Source: an uncultured Bacteroides sp. (GTDB taxonomy: Bacteria; Bacteroidota; Bacteroidia; Bacteroidales; Bacteroidaceae). Taken from it: a stretch of 64,000 bases of DNA. Position 1 is the first letter of the stretch; each line of letters starts with the position of its first letter. Below are positions 6,586 to 15,533 of the stretch, piece by piece. The stretch is from contig CANSEY010000007.1 in the NCBI GenBank assembly GCA_947646015.1, forward strand, positions 62,001-126,000, read 5' to 3'. Position numbers and translations under genes: made by a program. The notes under the pieces were generated by a model, which made no database searches, was not told the origin of the DNA, and saw only the letters and a program-made list of their open reading frames with translations.

Positions 6586-6618
6586 AAAACCCTTTCAGAT
6601 GATCTCTGAGAGGGTTTT
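6586..6618. terminator. Strong terminator at the edge of the older prophage
   Basis: AAAACCCTTTCAGA (6586-6599) pairs with TCTGAGAGGGTTTT (6605-6618) with one mismatch, with Ts after the stem. The rest of 6411-6700 holds only a small hairpin CGGGAAATTCCCG (about 6423-6435) and no gene. Confidence 0.7.
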
Positions 6619-6711
6619 TCTTTTCTCTTAATCCAAAATGTTCCCACTTTGTTCCCAGCTTTTGGTTAATACCATGATATAAGGATGGTGTTTTGAGAGG
6701 AAGGCTGTTTT

Positions 6712-6995
6712 TTATTCTTCTATTTCTTTTATTCTTTCGATTTGTTTATTCAAGAAGTAATCAGTATAAAGAGAATATTCTCCAGTTTCGCAAAAAGATA
6801 TTAATCCTTTCTTGTAGTTCAAGACATTAAAATAGCAAGATTCTTAACTTCGCTATGATAAAGCTCAGAAAGCTTTGATAAAGGGCTTTCGATGATGAAT
6901 GCAGCTTTATTTATTTGTTCTTCATTAAATATCTGTTTCATGTATTCCAATTGTCTCACTATTGTTTTTATCCTTGACCGACCCTTGACATCATT
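6712..6995 (-). pseudogene. Remnant ending in a Fic-like C-terminal segment, frameshifted
   Basis: On the minus strand a frame without a start (NDVKGRSRIKTIVRQLEYMK...) runs to a stop, and another frame then continues with YKKGLISFCETGEYSLYTDY...IERIKEIEE. The last part closely matches the tail of the Fic-like remnant at 11393-11605, which lies in opposite orientation. No start codon and a frame break make it a pseudogene fragment. Confidence 0.6.
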
Positions 6996-7070
6996 AGCGG
7001 AATTTGTCGGAAATGGCGGTATTTCATCTAAATTGAAATCCTAAAAGGGACATTGGAGATATTTACTGGT

Positions 7071-9803
7071 TTATTTTTTTTTCTTCTCTCCAATAATCGT
7101 AATACTGCATGGGATTCCACCTTTCAGCATTTCTGCGTGGATAATGACCGGATTGGCATACATACCGTTCTGACATTCTATGCTAATTTTACCATTTTTG
7201 TCAGTTTGTATAGTAGGATTCCAATAAAGTGTACGGCGACGATGGTTGACATTTGCAGTCGGTATTTTGTCTTTGTAGACAGGAGAATAGAAAGCTAATG
7301 GGCGAGAATATCCTTGGATTATTGTACGACGTGTTCCATGGGCAGCCTTCATTGACTTTTGCGTTAATCTGCTATAATTGGAGTCAAAATGCGGAGTTAT
7401 GTAGAATAAAGCATATTGTCCGAATCTTGAAAAATCGATATTGACGTTTACATTATTGTTGATTCCTGATGATTTCTTTCTAAAAAGGGGTTCTGATTTG
7501 GCCTTTTCAGTATCGTCTAACGATATTTTTTTCTTTGCAGCATCTCCATAAAGATAGAAACTGTCATCAAAGGTACGTGGGGGATTCATTGCTGTCATCA
7601 TGTCTTTTACATTTTGTCCTTTTGTCATATTTGAACCGTGTATTGAATTAAGCACTTCATTAGTATACGAATTGCTTCCTTCGCATATCATAATCTGTTT
7701 TATACCATCTATCTCATTCCACAATGTCCAAGCAGTTAAAGTATCAAGTACTTGTTTGCCAACAATGAGACAGATTGTTTTCTCTTTATATCGTGAGCTT
7801 CCGTCTTGCACATCGTATGAAAAGTTAGGATTCACTTTACTAAGCAAGTCGGGTATAGTATTAATTACTATTCCCTGATCGCGTAATTCATCAACCAATC
7901 GCGTTACATCATAGTATGCGTCTACGCTTTTCTCGAATACTTGAGTAGTGATGTTCTTATTTTTTCTTTTTTTTGCTATTTCCACTTCGCTCAATAAATA
8001 GGTGTTGTTAGTTTTGCTAATAGAATCTACATATAGCGAGTCTATACGGTTGGAAAGGGTGATCCATGAGTTTTTGTCCATCCACTGTGGATGTTCTTCT
8101 TCATAGCTGAAGGCACGTGGGGTAGGGGCGAAGTTACGGTCGAGCATAACAGAAGCATCTTTCTTATGTTTGGATCCCCTACGGCGTATCTGGAATACCG
8201 CTTCTACTTCTCCTTCAAAACTAGTAACCGGAAGTTGAAATTTGCCGTTTTCATCTGTAAACGTATTTCCTGCTACAAATGTATTGTCCACTTTAGCCAT
8301 GACGCTTACCTCCATATCTTTCATTTCTTTTTTTAAAAGAGAAGAACGAATCTGCCCTTGTAGTAACAACTCTTTTTCAGCTGACTGTTGAAGTAGCTTT
8401 TCATTTTTACCGGAAGTAAGTTGTGATAAGTCATATTGACGCCAACCGTGAACCATGAGCAAAACATCAAGTTCTTGTAATTTGCGAAGCGTAATATCTG
8501 CAAAATAATACCCCGGTTTATCAATATATCCTTTTAAACCGGATGTTAATAACATATCTGTAAATATATTATTATCATATTCTGCATAATCCGAACGTAT
8601 AGCATCTCTTACTGATATGGATAAAGAACCTTGTAAAGGATTTCCTTTTTGATCTGTTACTTGTATTTCGCAGCGAATTGGTTCGAAAGGCCGGTAAATG
8701 TCTTTAATTCCATTTAATTGTATTGAATTCAATTTATTGGGTTGCACAAATGTAAATCGTTCGCACAGCATATTCCCGGTTTTGTCTAGTAGACTGACTT
8801 GGTATATGCCTCCGGGAAGATCGCGCGTTTTAAGTAAGAAAGTTTGATTTCCACCTGATCTCATTCGTAGTATCCAATACGAATAGGGGCGACCTTCATG
8901 ACTTATGAATGCTACAATGTCTGCATCCGGGGTATTCTCATTGCTCAATACGTTACCTACAATAGCTCCGCTTGAATTATTCACGTTCAATACATATCCG
9001 GCGGAAAGGGCGTCCGGTAGATTGAATTTATATTCTTTTTCTTTATAAGTTACTTTAGCTACTGCTGGTTTTTCTTCGGGTGTATAAGTGAATATTCCCA
9101 TTCCGTCATGTAGGGTTTTTATTTCTGTCAGCTTTTCCCCGTCTTTCGTATAAATGGCACCTTCAAGGATAACATTACCATCTTCTCTACTTTCAGCTTT
9201 AAATGCCACACGAGAAGAGATGCCTTTCACGAGTGTTCCTCCTTCGGGAAAGAATTGGATAGCAAGTTTATCTGTCACATTTTTCGGTCGCTGTTTCATG
9301 GAAGGATTCAGATTATAGGTCGAAATCCTCCGTTCTGGTCTTTCTTCTTGTGCAGACTGATAGATCGGGAATGTACGTGAGAAGTAAGAAGGTTCGCTGA
9401 ATGCGAGCATCCAACGGGTGTAAGCTCTGATTTCATAATAGCCGGACATGGTACTTTCATTCAGGATTATCTGTCCATGTCCTTCACCGCTATTCAATTC
9501 AATGATTTGGCGTTGGGTAATATGCCCTGTCTGGTCGAGCATTTCTACATAAAGGGGTTTGCTGATGGTGCTTGGCATATTGTTCTCAGCATATACCGTG
9601 TAGGCTTTAAACCATATAGTATCTCCTACATAATAACTACTATTATCAAAATGCAAGTATACCTTCTCACGTGGGTATGTGTCAGCAAAAGCAACGGCAT
9701 TATCGAAGAACTGTTTGAAGATGATGTCGCTGCTAGCGTTTTGTGAACGGAGAAACAAAATGCTATGTAGACTGCAAAATAGAATTAAAAGTATTCGTTT
9801 CAT
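7071..9803 (-). CDS. Exported MG2-domain protein with TonB-plug-like region
   Basis: The 910-residue protein has a signal peptide (MKRILLILFCSLHSILFLRS), then an MG2-type macroglobulin domain with the Bacteroidetes signature EKVYLHFDNSSYYVGDTIWF (residues about 45-65). Further beta domains follow, and a region near residues 640-740 (RLVDELRDQGIVINTIPDLL) resembles a TonB receptor plug without a barrel. Such proteins are exported to the envelope; their substrate is unknown. It lies 20 bases after the lipoprotein gene 9824-10861, so the two form an operon. The pair is flanked by inverted Fic-like remnants, suggesting arrival by insertion or rearrangement. Confidence 0.7.
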   Translation of the reverse strand: MKRILLILFCSLHSILFLRSQNASSDIIFKQFFDNAVAFADTYPREKVYLHFDNSSYYVGDTIWFKAYTVYAENNMPSTISKPLYVEMLDQTGHITQRQIIELNSGEGHGQIILNESTMSGYYEIRAYTRWMLAFSEPSYFSRTFPIYQSAQEERPERRISTYNLNPSMKQRPKNVTDKLAIQFFPEGGTLVKGISSRVAFKAESREDGNVILEGAIYTKDGEKLTEIKTLHDGMGIFTYTPEEKPAVAKVTYKEKEYKFNLPDALSAGYVLNVNNSSGAIVGNVLSNENTPDADIVAFISHEGRPYSYWILRMRSGGNQTFLLKTRDLPGGIYQVSLLDKTGNMLCERFTFVQPNKLNSIQLNGIKDIYRPFEPIRCEIQVTDQKGNPLQGSLSISVRDAIRSDYAEYDNNIFTDMLLTSGLKGYIDKPGYYFADITLRKLQELDVLLMVHGWRQYDLSQLTSGKNEKLLQQSAEKELLLQGQIRSSLLKKEMKDMEVSVMAKVDNTFVAGNTFTDENGKFQLPVTSFEGEVEAVFQIRRRGSKHKKDASVMLDRNFAPTPRAFSYEEEHPQWMDKNSWITLSNRIDSLYVDSISKTNNTYLLSEVEIAKKRKNKNITTQVFEKSVDAYYDVTRLVDELRDQGIVINTIPDLLSKVNPNFSYDVQDGSSRYKEKTICLIVGKQVLDTLTAWTLWNEIDGIKQIMICEGSNSYTNEVLNSIHGSNMTKGQNVKDMMTAMNPPRTFDDSFYLYGDAAKKKISLDDTEKAKSEPLFRKKSSGINNNVNVNIDFSRFGQYALFYITPHFDSNYSRLTQKSMKAAHGTRRTIIQGYSRPLAFYSPVYKDKIPTANVNHRRRTLYWNPTIQTDKNGKISIECQNGMYANPVIIHAEMLKGGIPCSITIIGEKKKK

Positions 9804-9823
9804 TATTGTGACATGTAAGGTTG

Positions 9824-10861
9824 TTAATCATAGCTAAACTCATTGCAACTAAACATGATATAAATTTCTTTGCTTGTATATTTTTGATAGATACCGTGTC
9901 GCACTGCAGTTTTAAATTCTTCCGAAACATTGCCTGCGTATTCAGCTGTTATGAGATATTCTCCAGTCTTCCTAAATTTTGGAACAGTAACTTCATATCT
10001 TCCGCCTACTAATTGGGGAAAAACTAAATATCCATCAACAAGCACTCTTACAGAAAAAGATGAGCCACACTTAGGATCATTAATTATGAATTTTAGTGAT
10101 TCCATATTGTTGAAATCCTGTGAATTATAACCATAAGGGTTATTATAAGTTGGCTGATTGTAATCTTTATAATGCCATCCAGTTGCAAGGTTTTTATTGT
10201 ACCATTTTTCTTTATCATTAATACTTTTATCTGCTTTCCCTGGGAAATCTTTATGCAACAATCTATATCTAAACTGAACTCTAGTAGGCAAATGTGTAGC
10301 ATTTAAATCCATAGGATCTTGAAATCCATTGACTTTCACTATTCCATAATTATAATTCCCCGGGCCCCCTTCACCTAAATAACGCCAAGGAAATGCAGTA
10401 GTACCACTTATTAGCCTATGTTGTACTTGCATATATTGATAATCCATCCAATTAGCTTCTGTAATAGGAGGATAACAAGTCCAAATAATGGTCATATAAT
10501 ATATGCAAGTATCAGGACCATGTCCAGAAGGAAAATCACGACAGGATACCTGATATTCATATAGAGCAGGTAGCGCACCTTCTCTATCTTTCCACCAATC
10601 CATCCCCTCTTCATATTCTTGTTTAGTGAAGAATGCATTAGTAGCAGACGTTGAGTTGGATATTGTGTTGTCTTTACCAAGCATAGTACTATCTGTTGCT
10701 ACATCTGAACTTATTAAAGTATTGCTTTCGTTTAAGAGAGTTTGTTCTATTCCTTTTATTTCAGTGACAGCAATAGTTTGCAAATCATTATTACATGCAG
10801 CAAATAGTGCATAAAATAATAATGCAAGCAATGAGCCGGAAAAATAATTAATTGTTTTCAT
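9824..10861 (-). CDS. Secreted lipoprotein of unknown function
   Basis: The N-terminus has a signal peptide ending in the lipobox LFAACNN, so it should be anchored as a lipoprotein. The mature part is Asn/Tyr/Trp-rich with several beta-like stretches, and near the end a segment of PKFRKTGEYLITAEYAG type that looks like an immunoglobulin-like strand pair. No family is recognised. It is the upstream gene of a two-gene operon with the MG2-domain protein, which suggests a joint envelope role (inference). Confidence 0.6.
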   Translation of the reverse strand: MKTINYFSGSLLALLFYALFAACNNDLQTIAVTEIKGIEQTLLNESNTLISSDVATDSTMLGKDNTISNSTSATNAFFTKQEYEEGMDWWKDREGALPALYEYQVSCRDFPSGHGPDTCIYYMTIIWTCYPPITEANWMDYQYMQVQHRLISGTTAFPWRYLGEGGPGNYNYGIVKVNGFQDPMDLNATHLPTRVQFRYRLLHKDFPGKADKSINDKEKWYNKNLATGWHYKDYNQPTYNNPYGYNSQDFNNMESLKFIINDPKCGSSFSVRVLVDGYLVFPQLVGGRYEVTVPKFRKTGEYLITAEYAGNVSEEFKTAVRHGIYQKYTSKEIYIMFSCNEFSYD

Positions 10862-11392
10862 AACTACTGGATTTTAAATAATGTTACTATTTTTCGGACT
10901 TTAAGGCGTTGTGTAAAATATGTTTTTGTTATTTGCTTGGATCTCTTTAAAGTATTTAAAATTGTTGGTTTATTCTCTGACCTTTAATATAGATAAAAAA
11001 ATGACGTAAAAAAAATAATCCTGTCTTATTTATATATGTTTAATATCTTCTTGAAGTTTTGTATCGATAACTCTCCTTCAATTGCTCTTATTGTATCCAT
11101 ATCTATTCCTCATGGCATTACTATAATGTTTAAAATTGACCATATATATCCTGCCAGCGTAAAACCGGTGTAACGGAAGAGTTTTCTCGCAGTGTGTACA
11201 TAGCTTTAGTTCCAATCTGTCTACTATAACCCGGTTCCTGAGCTTCCGCTTCACCAGATCACAGGATATATACATTCTCTTGTAACATATCTTCGACAAT
11301 AAGCTATAGATCGCTTCCTGTATTTAGCAAAATGAGTGCAATCCGGCCGGGATGATGTTTGATGTATGTCATGGCCTTTCAGTTGTCGTTTG
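10862..11392. other. Gene-poor segment
   Basis: No supportable gene is found. Short minus-strand ORFs between 11078 and 11484 overlap each other and the Fic-like remnant. One contains CTHCEKTLPLHRFY, which could be a scrap of a zinc-ribbon protein, but it has no intact context. Confidence 0.4.
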
Positions 11393-11605
11393 ATGAGATT
11401 TTCAAACGGGGACAAACGGACTGCAAGAATGATAGAAAGTATTTCTTTGATGAATGTTGGCATCATTCCCGTATATCCTGTCAAAGATTCGGATATACTG
11501 AATTACAGAAAAGGACTGATAGCGTTTTATGAAATGGAAGACTACAGCCTATATACTGATTATTTTCTGGATAGACAGATTGAACGAATTAAGGAAATAG
11601 AATAA
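11393..11605 (+). pseudogene. Fic-family C-terminal fragment
   Basis: The frame reads RFSNGDKRTARMIESISLMN and ends YSLYTDYFLDRQIERIKEIE. The first part matches the Fic active-site loop (HxFx(D/E)GNGRxxR), but the leading catalytic His is absent and the whole N-terminal Fic domain is missing. Fic proteins transfer AMP to target proteins; this fragment cannot. Its C-terminal 35 residues are near-identical to those of the remnant at 6712-6995. Confidence 0.6.
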
Positions 11606-11973
11606 TTCTTTGCTTACTCGTTTCAGCTTTTCTAAAATTATCCCATAAATACTGTTTATGCTGTTGAGGTGTCAAAAGTTTGCTAGGGAAAAATAAGGAT
11701 TTGCTAATATGGAGGCAATATTTAGAATTAAAATGCGTAAAGATTATGCAACCAAGGATAGGAAGCGACCAATCTCTTAATATTTTTTATCAAGCCCTGA
11801 CATTGGAATATCGTAGTACTGAACCTTGTAGTTGTTATAATAAGGCGATTGATGAAATTTGCAGGAGGTTAGAGCTACATAGAAAAAGAGGAATTTTGTC
11901 GATAGTTGCTCTCATTACATTCATTAATGGTATTATTAAAGCCTGTTCTTTTACCTTTCTGAAATATATTTTG
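11606..11973. other. Gene-poor segment before the nucleotidyltransferase
   Basis: Only a 107-residue plus-strand ORF (11680-12003) is open here. Its composition is unlike a known family and it runs through the promoter of the next gene, so it is not called. Confidence 0.4.
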
Positions 11974-11981
11974 TATTTTTG
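11974..11981 (+). promoter_or_regulatory. -7 box before the nucleotidyltransferase gene
   Basis: TATTTTTG matches TAnnTTTG. Transcription would begin about 11988, leaving a very short leader with GGAG at 11994-11997 and the ATG at 12000. This decides the start against the earlier in-frame codon at 11979. Confidence 0.55.
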
Positions 11982-11999
11982 TTATATATTATTGGAGAT

Positions 12000-12470
12000 A
12001 TGAAAATTAAAGATAAGATAACTCAGAGTCTTGCAAGTATAACTGTTGAATTACAGGAAATAAGTCCTGATTTTTATGTTATAGGTGCATCTGCTATGAT
12101 TTTATCAGGTATAGAGGTCGGAGAAACTGCTGATATCGATATTTTGACTACCGAAATGAATTCATGCAAATTGCAACACTTGCTAAAAACATATATGGAA
12201 ATATCTCCGGAAACAAAAGAGGATGATTTGTTTCGTTCTAATTTTGCCAGATTCAAACTTCCTTTAATGGATATTGAGGTCATGGGGGATCTTCAAATTA
12301 AGAAAAACGATATTTGGCAGTCTGTTTGTGTAAAAGAATATGAGGAAATATTCATTGGGAATTTAATTATCAAGATACCAACTATAGAAGAGCAAAAAAG
12401 AATCTTATCTCTTTTTGGCAGAGAGAAAGATTTAAAGAGGATTTTAATACTAAATCACTATCTCTTATGA
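12000..12470 (+). CDS. Small nucleotidyltransferase, AbiEii-like
   Basis: The 156-residue protein carries the polymerase-beta-type nucleotidyltransferase motif: GASAMILSG, then ADIDIL with the two metal-binding aspartates, and a later third-Asp-like strand LMDIEVMG. Similar short proteins are annotated as AbiEii/AbiGii-like, the toxin half of type IV toxin-antitoxin or abortive-infection pairs. No antitoxin (AbiEi-like winged helix) is adjacent on either side, so it is either an orphan or a housekeeping relative. AT-rich composition and the accessory setting suggest transfer. Confidence 0.7.
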   Translation: MKIKDKITQSLASITVELQEISPDFYVIGASAMILSGIEVGETADIDILTTEMNSCKLQHLLKTYMEISPETKEDDLFRSNFARFKLPLMDIEVMGDLQIKKNDIWQSVCVKEYEEIFIGNLIIKIPTIEEQKRILSLFGREKDLKRILILNHYLL

Positions 12471-12558
12471 AACTATAACTATTATATTCAGCCAAAATGG
12501 CAGAGTGCACCGTTAAGATCGGTTGATTGATGATATCTAATTTAAAACGAATGCGTAT

Positions 12559-13311
12559 ATGAATACAGATTTTGTAAACTTAACAAAGGAAAACCTCAGT
12601 GATGAGCATCTATGCTGCATTATTCGCAGTAAAAAGCCTCATGCAGGTATTGACGCGAAGCGGCAATGGCTTTCCGACAGACTAAATGAAGGTCATGTTT
12701 TTAGAAAGCTAAATGCAAAAGCTACGGTTTTTATTGAGTATGCACCTCTTGAGACAGCTTGGGTTCCCATCATTGGTGATAACTATTATTATCTGTATTG
12801 CTTATGGGTCTTAGGAAGTCCTAAGGGGAATGGGTATGGAAGAGCTTTGATGGAATATTGCCTGACAGACGCCAAAGAAAAAGGCAAATCCGGTGTTTGT
12901 ATGCTTGGCTCAAAGAAGCAGAAGAACTGGCTTTCTGACCAATCGTTTGCGAAGAAATTCGGTTTTGAAGTTGTTGATGCGACTGATAATGGATATGAAC
13001 TGCTTGCACTTTCTTTTGACGGGACAATGCCGAAATTTGCGCAAAACGCGAAAAAAATGAAAATTGAAAGCGAAGATCTGACTATTTATTATGATATGCA
13101 ATGCCCTTATATTTATCAAAAGATTGAAATGGTAAAACAGTATTGTGATACAAATAACGTTCCTGTATCTTTAATTCAAGTGGATACACTCCAAAAAGCG
13201 AAAGACCTGCCTTGTGTTTTCAATAACTGGGGCGTTTTTTATAAAGGAAATTTTGAAACAGTGAACTTACTTTTAGATGTCGAACATTTAAAGAGAATAC
13301 TTAAAAAATAA
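12559..13311 (+). CDS. GNAT acetyltransferase with C-terminal YoaP domain
   Basis: Residues about 60-150 form a GNAT fold with the acetyl-CoA loop GSPKGNGYGRALMEYCL. Residues about 180-245 are a YoaP-like domain (IYYDMQCPYIYQ...VFNNWGVFYKGNF), thioredoxin-like with a single Cys before PYI. The domain order is that of YoaP proteins, N-acetyltransferases of unknown substrate. It stands alone between a nucleotidyltransferase gene and a convergent minus-strand gene. Confidence 0.8.
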   Translation: MNTDFVNLTKENLSDEHLCCIIRSKKPHAGIDAKRQWLSDRLNEGHVFRKLNAKATVFIEYAPLETAWVPIIGDNYYYLYCLWVLGSPKGNGYGRALMEYCLTDAKEKGKSGVCMLGSKKQKNWLSDQSFAKKFGFEVVDATDNGYELLALSFDGTMPKFAQNAKKMKIESEDLTIYYDMQCPYIYQKIEMVKQYCDTNNVPVSLIQVDTLQKAKDLPCVFNNWGVFYKGNFETVNLLLDVEHLKRILKK

Positions 13312-13362
13312 ATAAGCAGATGCAGATAATGATGGATTAATGAGATAGGGTTATTCTCTGTT

Positions 13363-13935
13363 TTATTTATCCTGTCTCTTTATTTTTTTTTGTTTCTGAA
13401 ACGATAAGCGGATCAATAACCAGGCGATTAAGAGACAGATCACGATGGCAGTGAAAACTCCTTTGCGATAAGAATCCTCCAGCTGAATGCTGCATTTTAC
13501 ACTGTCGATATTGGTATCGACCGGATGTACCCATACACTGGTCAGAGGTGTTTCGTATTCCTTTCCGTTTGCCTTGATGGATGCCAGAGGTAGTTTGGTG
13601 TTTCCTGGCTTCTTGAAACGTATGCGGTAGCTGAATCCCTGCTCGTAGATATTTGTCAATATGCCGTTTTTTACTGTATGACCGGCTTTGTGTGGTGTTG
13701 CTCCTTCAACTGTTTCTATAAGCGTTCCGAAGTCGGGTGGAGATACAGAATCGAAATCGGCTGTGCTGATGTATTTTAATTCAAGCTCTTGTCCTGCTTT
13801 GGCTCCATTGCGGGGAGTGTCCAGTTCCATATAGAAACGTTTTGTTTCTTGGGCAAAACTTTTTAGTCCTATAGGCAAACTGATAGTGATAAACAATATA
13901 ATTCTTATTAGTTGTTGGATAATGTATGCATGCAT
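13363..13935 (-). CDS. BatD-like exported protein with C-terminal membrane anchor
   Basis: The 190-residue product has a signal peptide (LFITISLPIGLKSFA), one domain resembling the first beta-sandwich of BatD (FYMELDTPRNGAKAGQELEL, PPDFGTLIE, SYRIRFKKPGNTKLP), then one transmembrane helix (about 158-175) and a basic tail. Full BatD proteins are 500-600 residues and work with BatA-C in oxygen tolerance; this is a short single-domain relative without Bat neighbours. It lies 80 bases after the gene at 14016-14750 and may be co-transcribed. Confidence 0.6.
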   Translation of the reverse strand: MHAYIIQQLIRIILFITISLPIGLKSFAQETKRFYMELDTPRNGAKAGQELELKYISTADFDSVSPPDFGTLIETVEGATPHKAGHTVKNGILTNIYEQGFSYRIRFKKPGNTKLPLASIKANGKEYETPLTSVWVHPVDTNIDSVKCSIQLEDSYRKGVFTAIVICLLIAWLLIRLSFQKQKKIKRQDK

Positions 13936-14015
13936 ATTCCTTATGTGAGATATAATTATAAATGATGAAAAAAATATTGTTTACTTTCGGTTTGCCTATT
14001 TCTGCTTATCTATTT

Positions 14016-14750
14016 TTAGCCGATATAAAATTCAGTCGGGATTAGTTTGAAATCAACAAATTGATTTTCTACCGGGGCGGACTTTAATAGAAAAGGGACG
14101 ATGCCATCGGATGGTAAAGCCTTGCGTGGCAGTGCTGTCTGTTTGTCGAATTTATAGGTGGCACACCATGCGTTGGCGTCACCACATACACTTTTGCCGA
14201 TACGAAAACAGAATTCGCTGGTATCATCGCGTAATGTCTGTATTAGTTTGCGGCAATCACCGGGGATTTGGTCGGCATCTTGCAATACATTTATTTCTTC
14301 TGCTATTTGTTTTAGCCATTCGGTGTCGTGAATGTGTTTTTGATCAAGTGCAAAAACAAATACGGCAGGATAATAATCGTTATTACCGGGCATCCATAGG
14401 GCGGTATTAGCTTGCACTACCGCGGCATAAACAATAGGAGCCTCGGTATATTTTCTTTTCCAACGATCTTTGAATAGCCAGGGGGCGCTGCCTGCCATAG
14501 CTTTGAAAAAAGAAGTGCTCATGTCACGTGGTGTCTGCAGGTAAGGGGCGAGTTTGTTCAGGTTAGTTGGATTCTTGAAGTTTTCCCGCTCTTCTTTTTC
14601 GCGGAGGCGCTCTTTTTCTTCTTCCTCTGCAGATTTTGCGCGTTTGGCGCGTAGTTCTGTTACATCATAACCTTGTGATTCCATTTGTGCGATGTCTTCT
14701 TCACTCATGTTCTTTTCCCAATCTTTGCCGGGATTTACAAATAATGCCAT
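14016..14750 (-). CDS. Unknown protein with charged coiled-coil segment
   Basis: The 244-residue cytoplasmic-type protein has a Glu/Arg/Lys-rich helix (about residues 32-58) and then a globular alpha/beta part with CGDANAWC. No signal peptide and no recognised family. Its partner could be the BatD-like gene downstream. Function is not inferred. Confidence 0.6.
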   Translation of the reverse strand: MALFVNPGKDWEKNMSEEDIAQMESQGYDVTELRAKRAKSAEEEEKERLREKEERENFKNPTNLNKLAPYLQTPRDMSTSFFKAMAGSAPWLFKDRWKRKYTEAPIVYAAVVQANTALWMPGNNDYYPAVFVFALDQKHIHDTEWLKQIAEEINVLQDADQIPGDCRKLIQTLRDDTSEFCFRIGKSVCGDANAWCATYKFDKQTALPRKALPSDGIVPFLLKSAPVENQFVDFKLIPTEFYIG

Positions 14751-14935
14751 AATCTTTGTTTTTTAATTGGTTATTTATTGCTTCTTGAAAATAGTGTTTG
14801 TTTTATAAGATATAAATTTATATATAAAATTTAATATTAAAATATTGATGCATAGTATATTAATGATATATATAATAATATTAGCTATATATATGGATTC
14901 AAAAATACATTCTTTTATTTAAAAACAAATAATAA
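14751..14935 (-). promoter_or_regulatory. AT-rich leader with -7 box for the 14750 gene
   Basis: The stretch 14795-14935 is almost only A and T. TATTTTTG on the minus strand (14907-14900) matches the -7 consensus and would give a leader of about 140 nt. No gene is present. Confidence 0.35.
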
Positions 14936-15001
14936 ATGGAAGGTTTTTTATCTGCAAATCTATTATTCTTCTTGTTTGATATCTTCTTGGATTTATATTT
15001 A

Positions 15002-15009
15002 TATCTTTG
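15002..15009 (+). promoter_or_regulatory. -7 box of the broken EamA gene
   Basis: TATCTTTG is an exact consensus, with TTTG at 14975-14978 in the -33 region. It lies 36 bases before the EamA-like ATG and shows that the pseudogene kept its promoter. Confidence 0.6.
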
Positions 15010-15044
15010 CAGTCATAAATATCGGATTTTAGTCGAATATATTC

Positions 15045-15280
15045 ATGAATCGTATCAAAGGCATACTATATGCGTCGGTTTCCTCTTCCACTTTTGGGCT
15101 GGCTCCGTTTTTTTCATCACTTTATTGCTGATCGGTTTTTCAGCTTTCGAAATACTTTCTTATCGTTGGGGGATAGCTTCGGTAGTGTTAATCATATTCG
15201 GATTATTTTCCGGCTGTGACTTTCGGTTGAAAAGAAAGGATTTGGCAGTTGTGTTTGCTTTGAGCCTGTTGAGGGTGTAA
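15045..15280 (+). pseudogene. EamA (DMT superfamily) transporter fragment, frameshifted and truncated
   Basis: From ATG 15045 one frame reads MNRIKGILYASVSSSTFGLA, the usual first membrane helix of an EamA permease, then hits a stop. The adjacent frame continues the family pattern (FEILSYRWGIASVVLIIFGL) to a stop at 15280. A frameshift near 15115-15130 joins them. Only the first two helices of about ten remain, and tRNA-Thr follows at once. The gene is dead. Confidence 0.7.
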
Positions 15281-15358
15281 GCATGGTTGTGTTTCGTGAA
15301 CATCGAATGAAAAGGATATAAAAAATGCCGCATATAGCGGCATTTGAATTTTGAGGAG

Positions 15359-15432
15359 AGCCTCTTGTCGGATTCGAACCAACGACCCCGAGATTACAAA
15401 TCACGTGCTCTGGCCAACTGAGCTAAAGAGGC
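15359..15432 (-). tRNA. tRNA-Thr (anticodon TGT)
   Basis: The minus strand forms a full cloverleaf. Acceptor is GCCTCTT/AAGAGGC with discriminator T; D arm is GCTCAGTTGGCCAGAGC; the anticodon loop TTTGTAA gives TGT; T arm is GTTGG-TTCGAAT-CCGAC. CCA is not encoded, as is common in Bacteroides. The accessory zone with the truncated EamA gene lies on its 3' side, the usual side for integrase-mediated insertions at tRNA genes. Confidence 0.95.
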
Positions 15433-15500
15433 GTTTTCTGTTTTGCGGGTGCAAAGGTACGAATTTATTTTAAAAATGCAAATACATCATGTACTTTTTT

Positions 15501-15508
15501 TATATTTG
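15501..15508 (+). promoter_or_regulatory. -7 box of the TlpA-like gene
   Basis: TATATTTG matches TAnnTTTG and lies inside the longest open frame. It therefore supports the start at 15534 rather than 15489. Confidence 0.6.
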
Positions 15509-15533
15509 CAGTCTCACTAATGATTGCAAGAAG

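Larger units (their letters stand above)
3471..6650. mobile_element. Fragment of an older prophage split by the Mu-like phage
   Basis: It holds a minus-strand early operon ending in a primase, and a LuxR-type regulator diverging from a repressor gene with paired operators. This is the usual early/immunity layout of a temperate phage. No integrase, packaging or structural genes are visible, so the rest must be on the far side of the inserted Mu-like phage or lost. The right border is uncertain; coding content of this type ends with the repressor at 6410, and a terminator lies at 6586-6618. Confidence 0.55.

Noticed and set aside
11078..11484. Overlapping minus-strand ORFs, one with CTHC-type cysteines
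   Set aside because: They overlap each other and the Fic-like remnant, and no intact domain can be supported.
11680..12003. 107-residue plus-strand ORF
   Set aside because: It crosses the promoter and start of the nucleotidyltransferase and has no recognisable features.
13963..14047. Small ORF starting MMKKILFTFG
   Set aside because: It looks like a signal peptide only, has 27 codons, and overlaps the end of the 14016-14750 gene.
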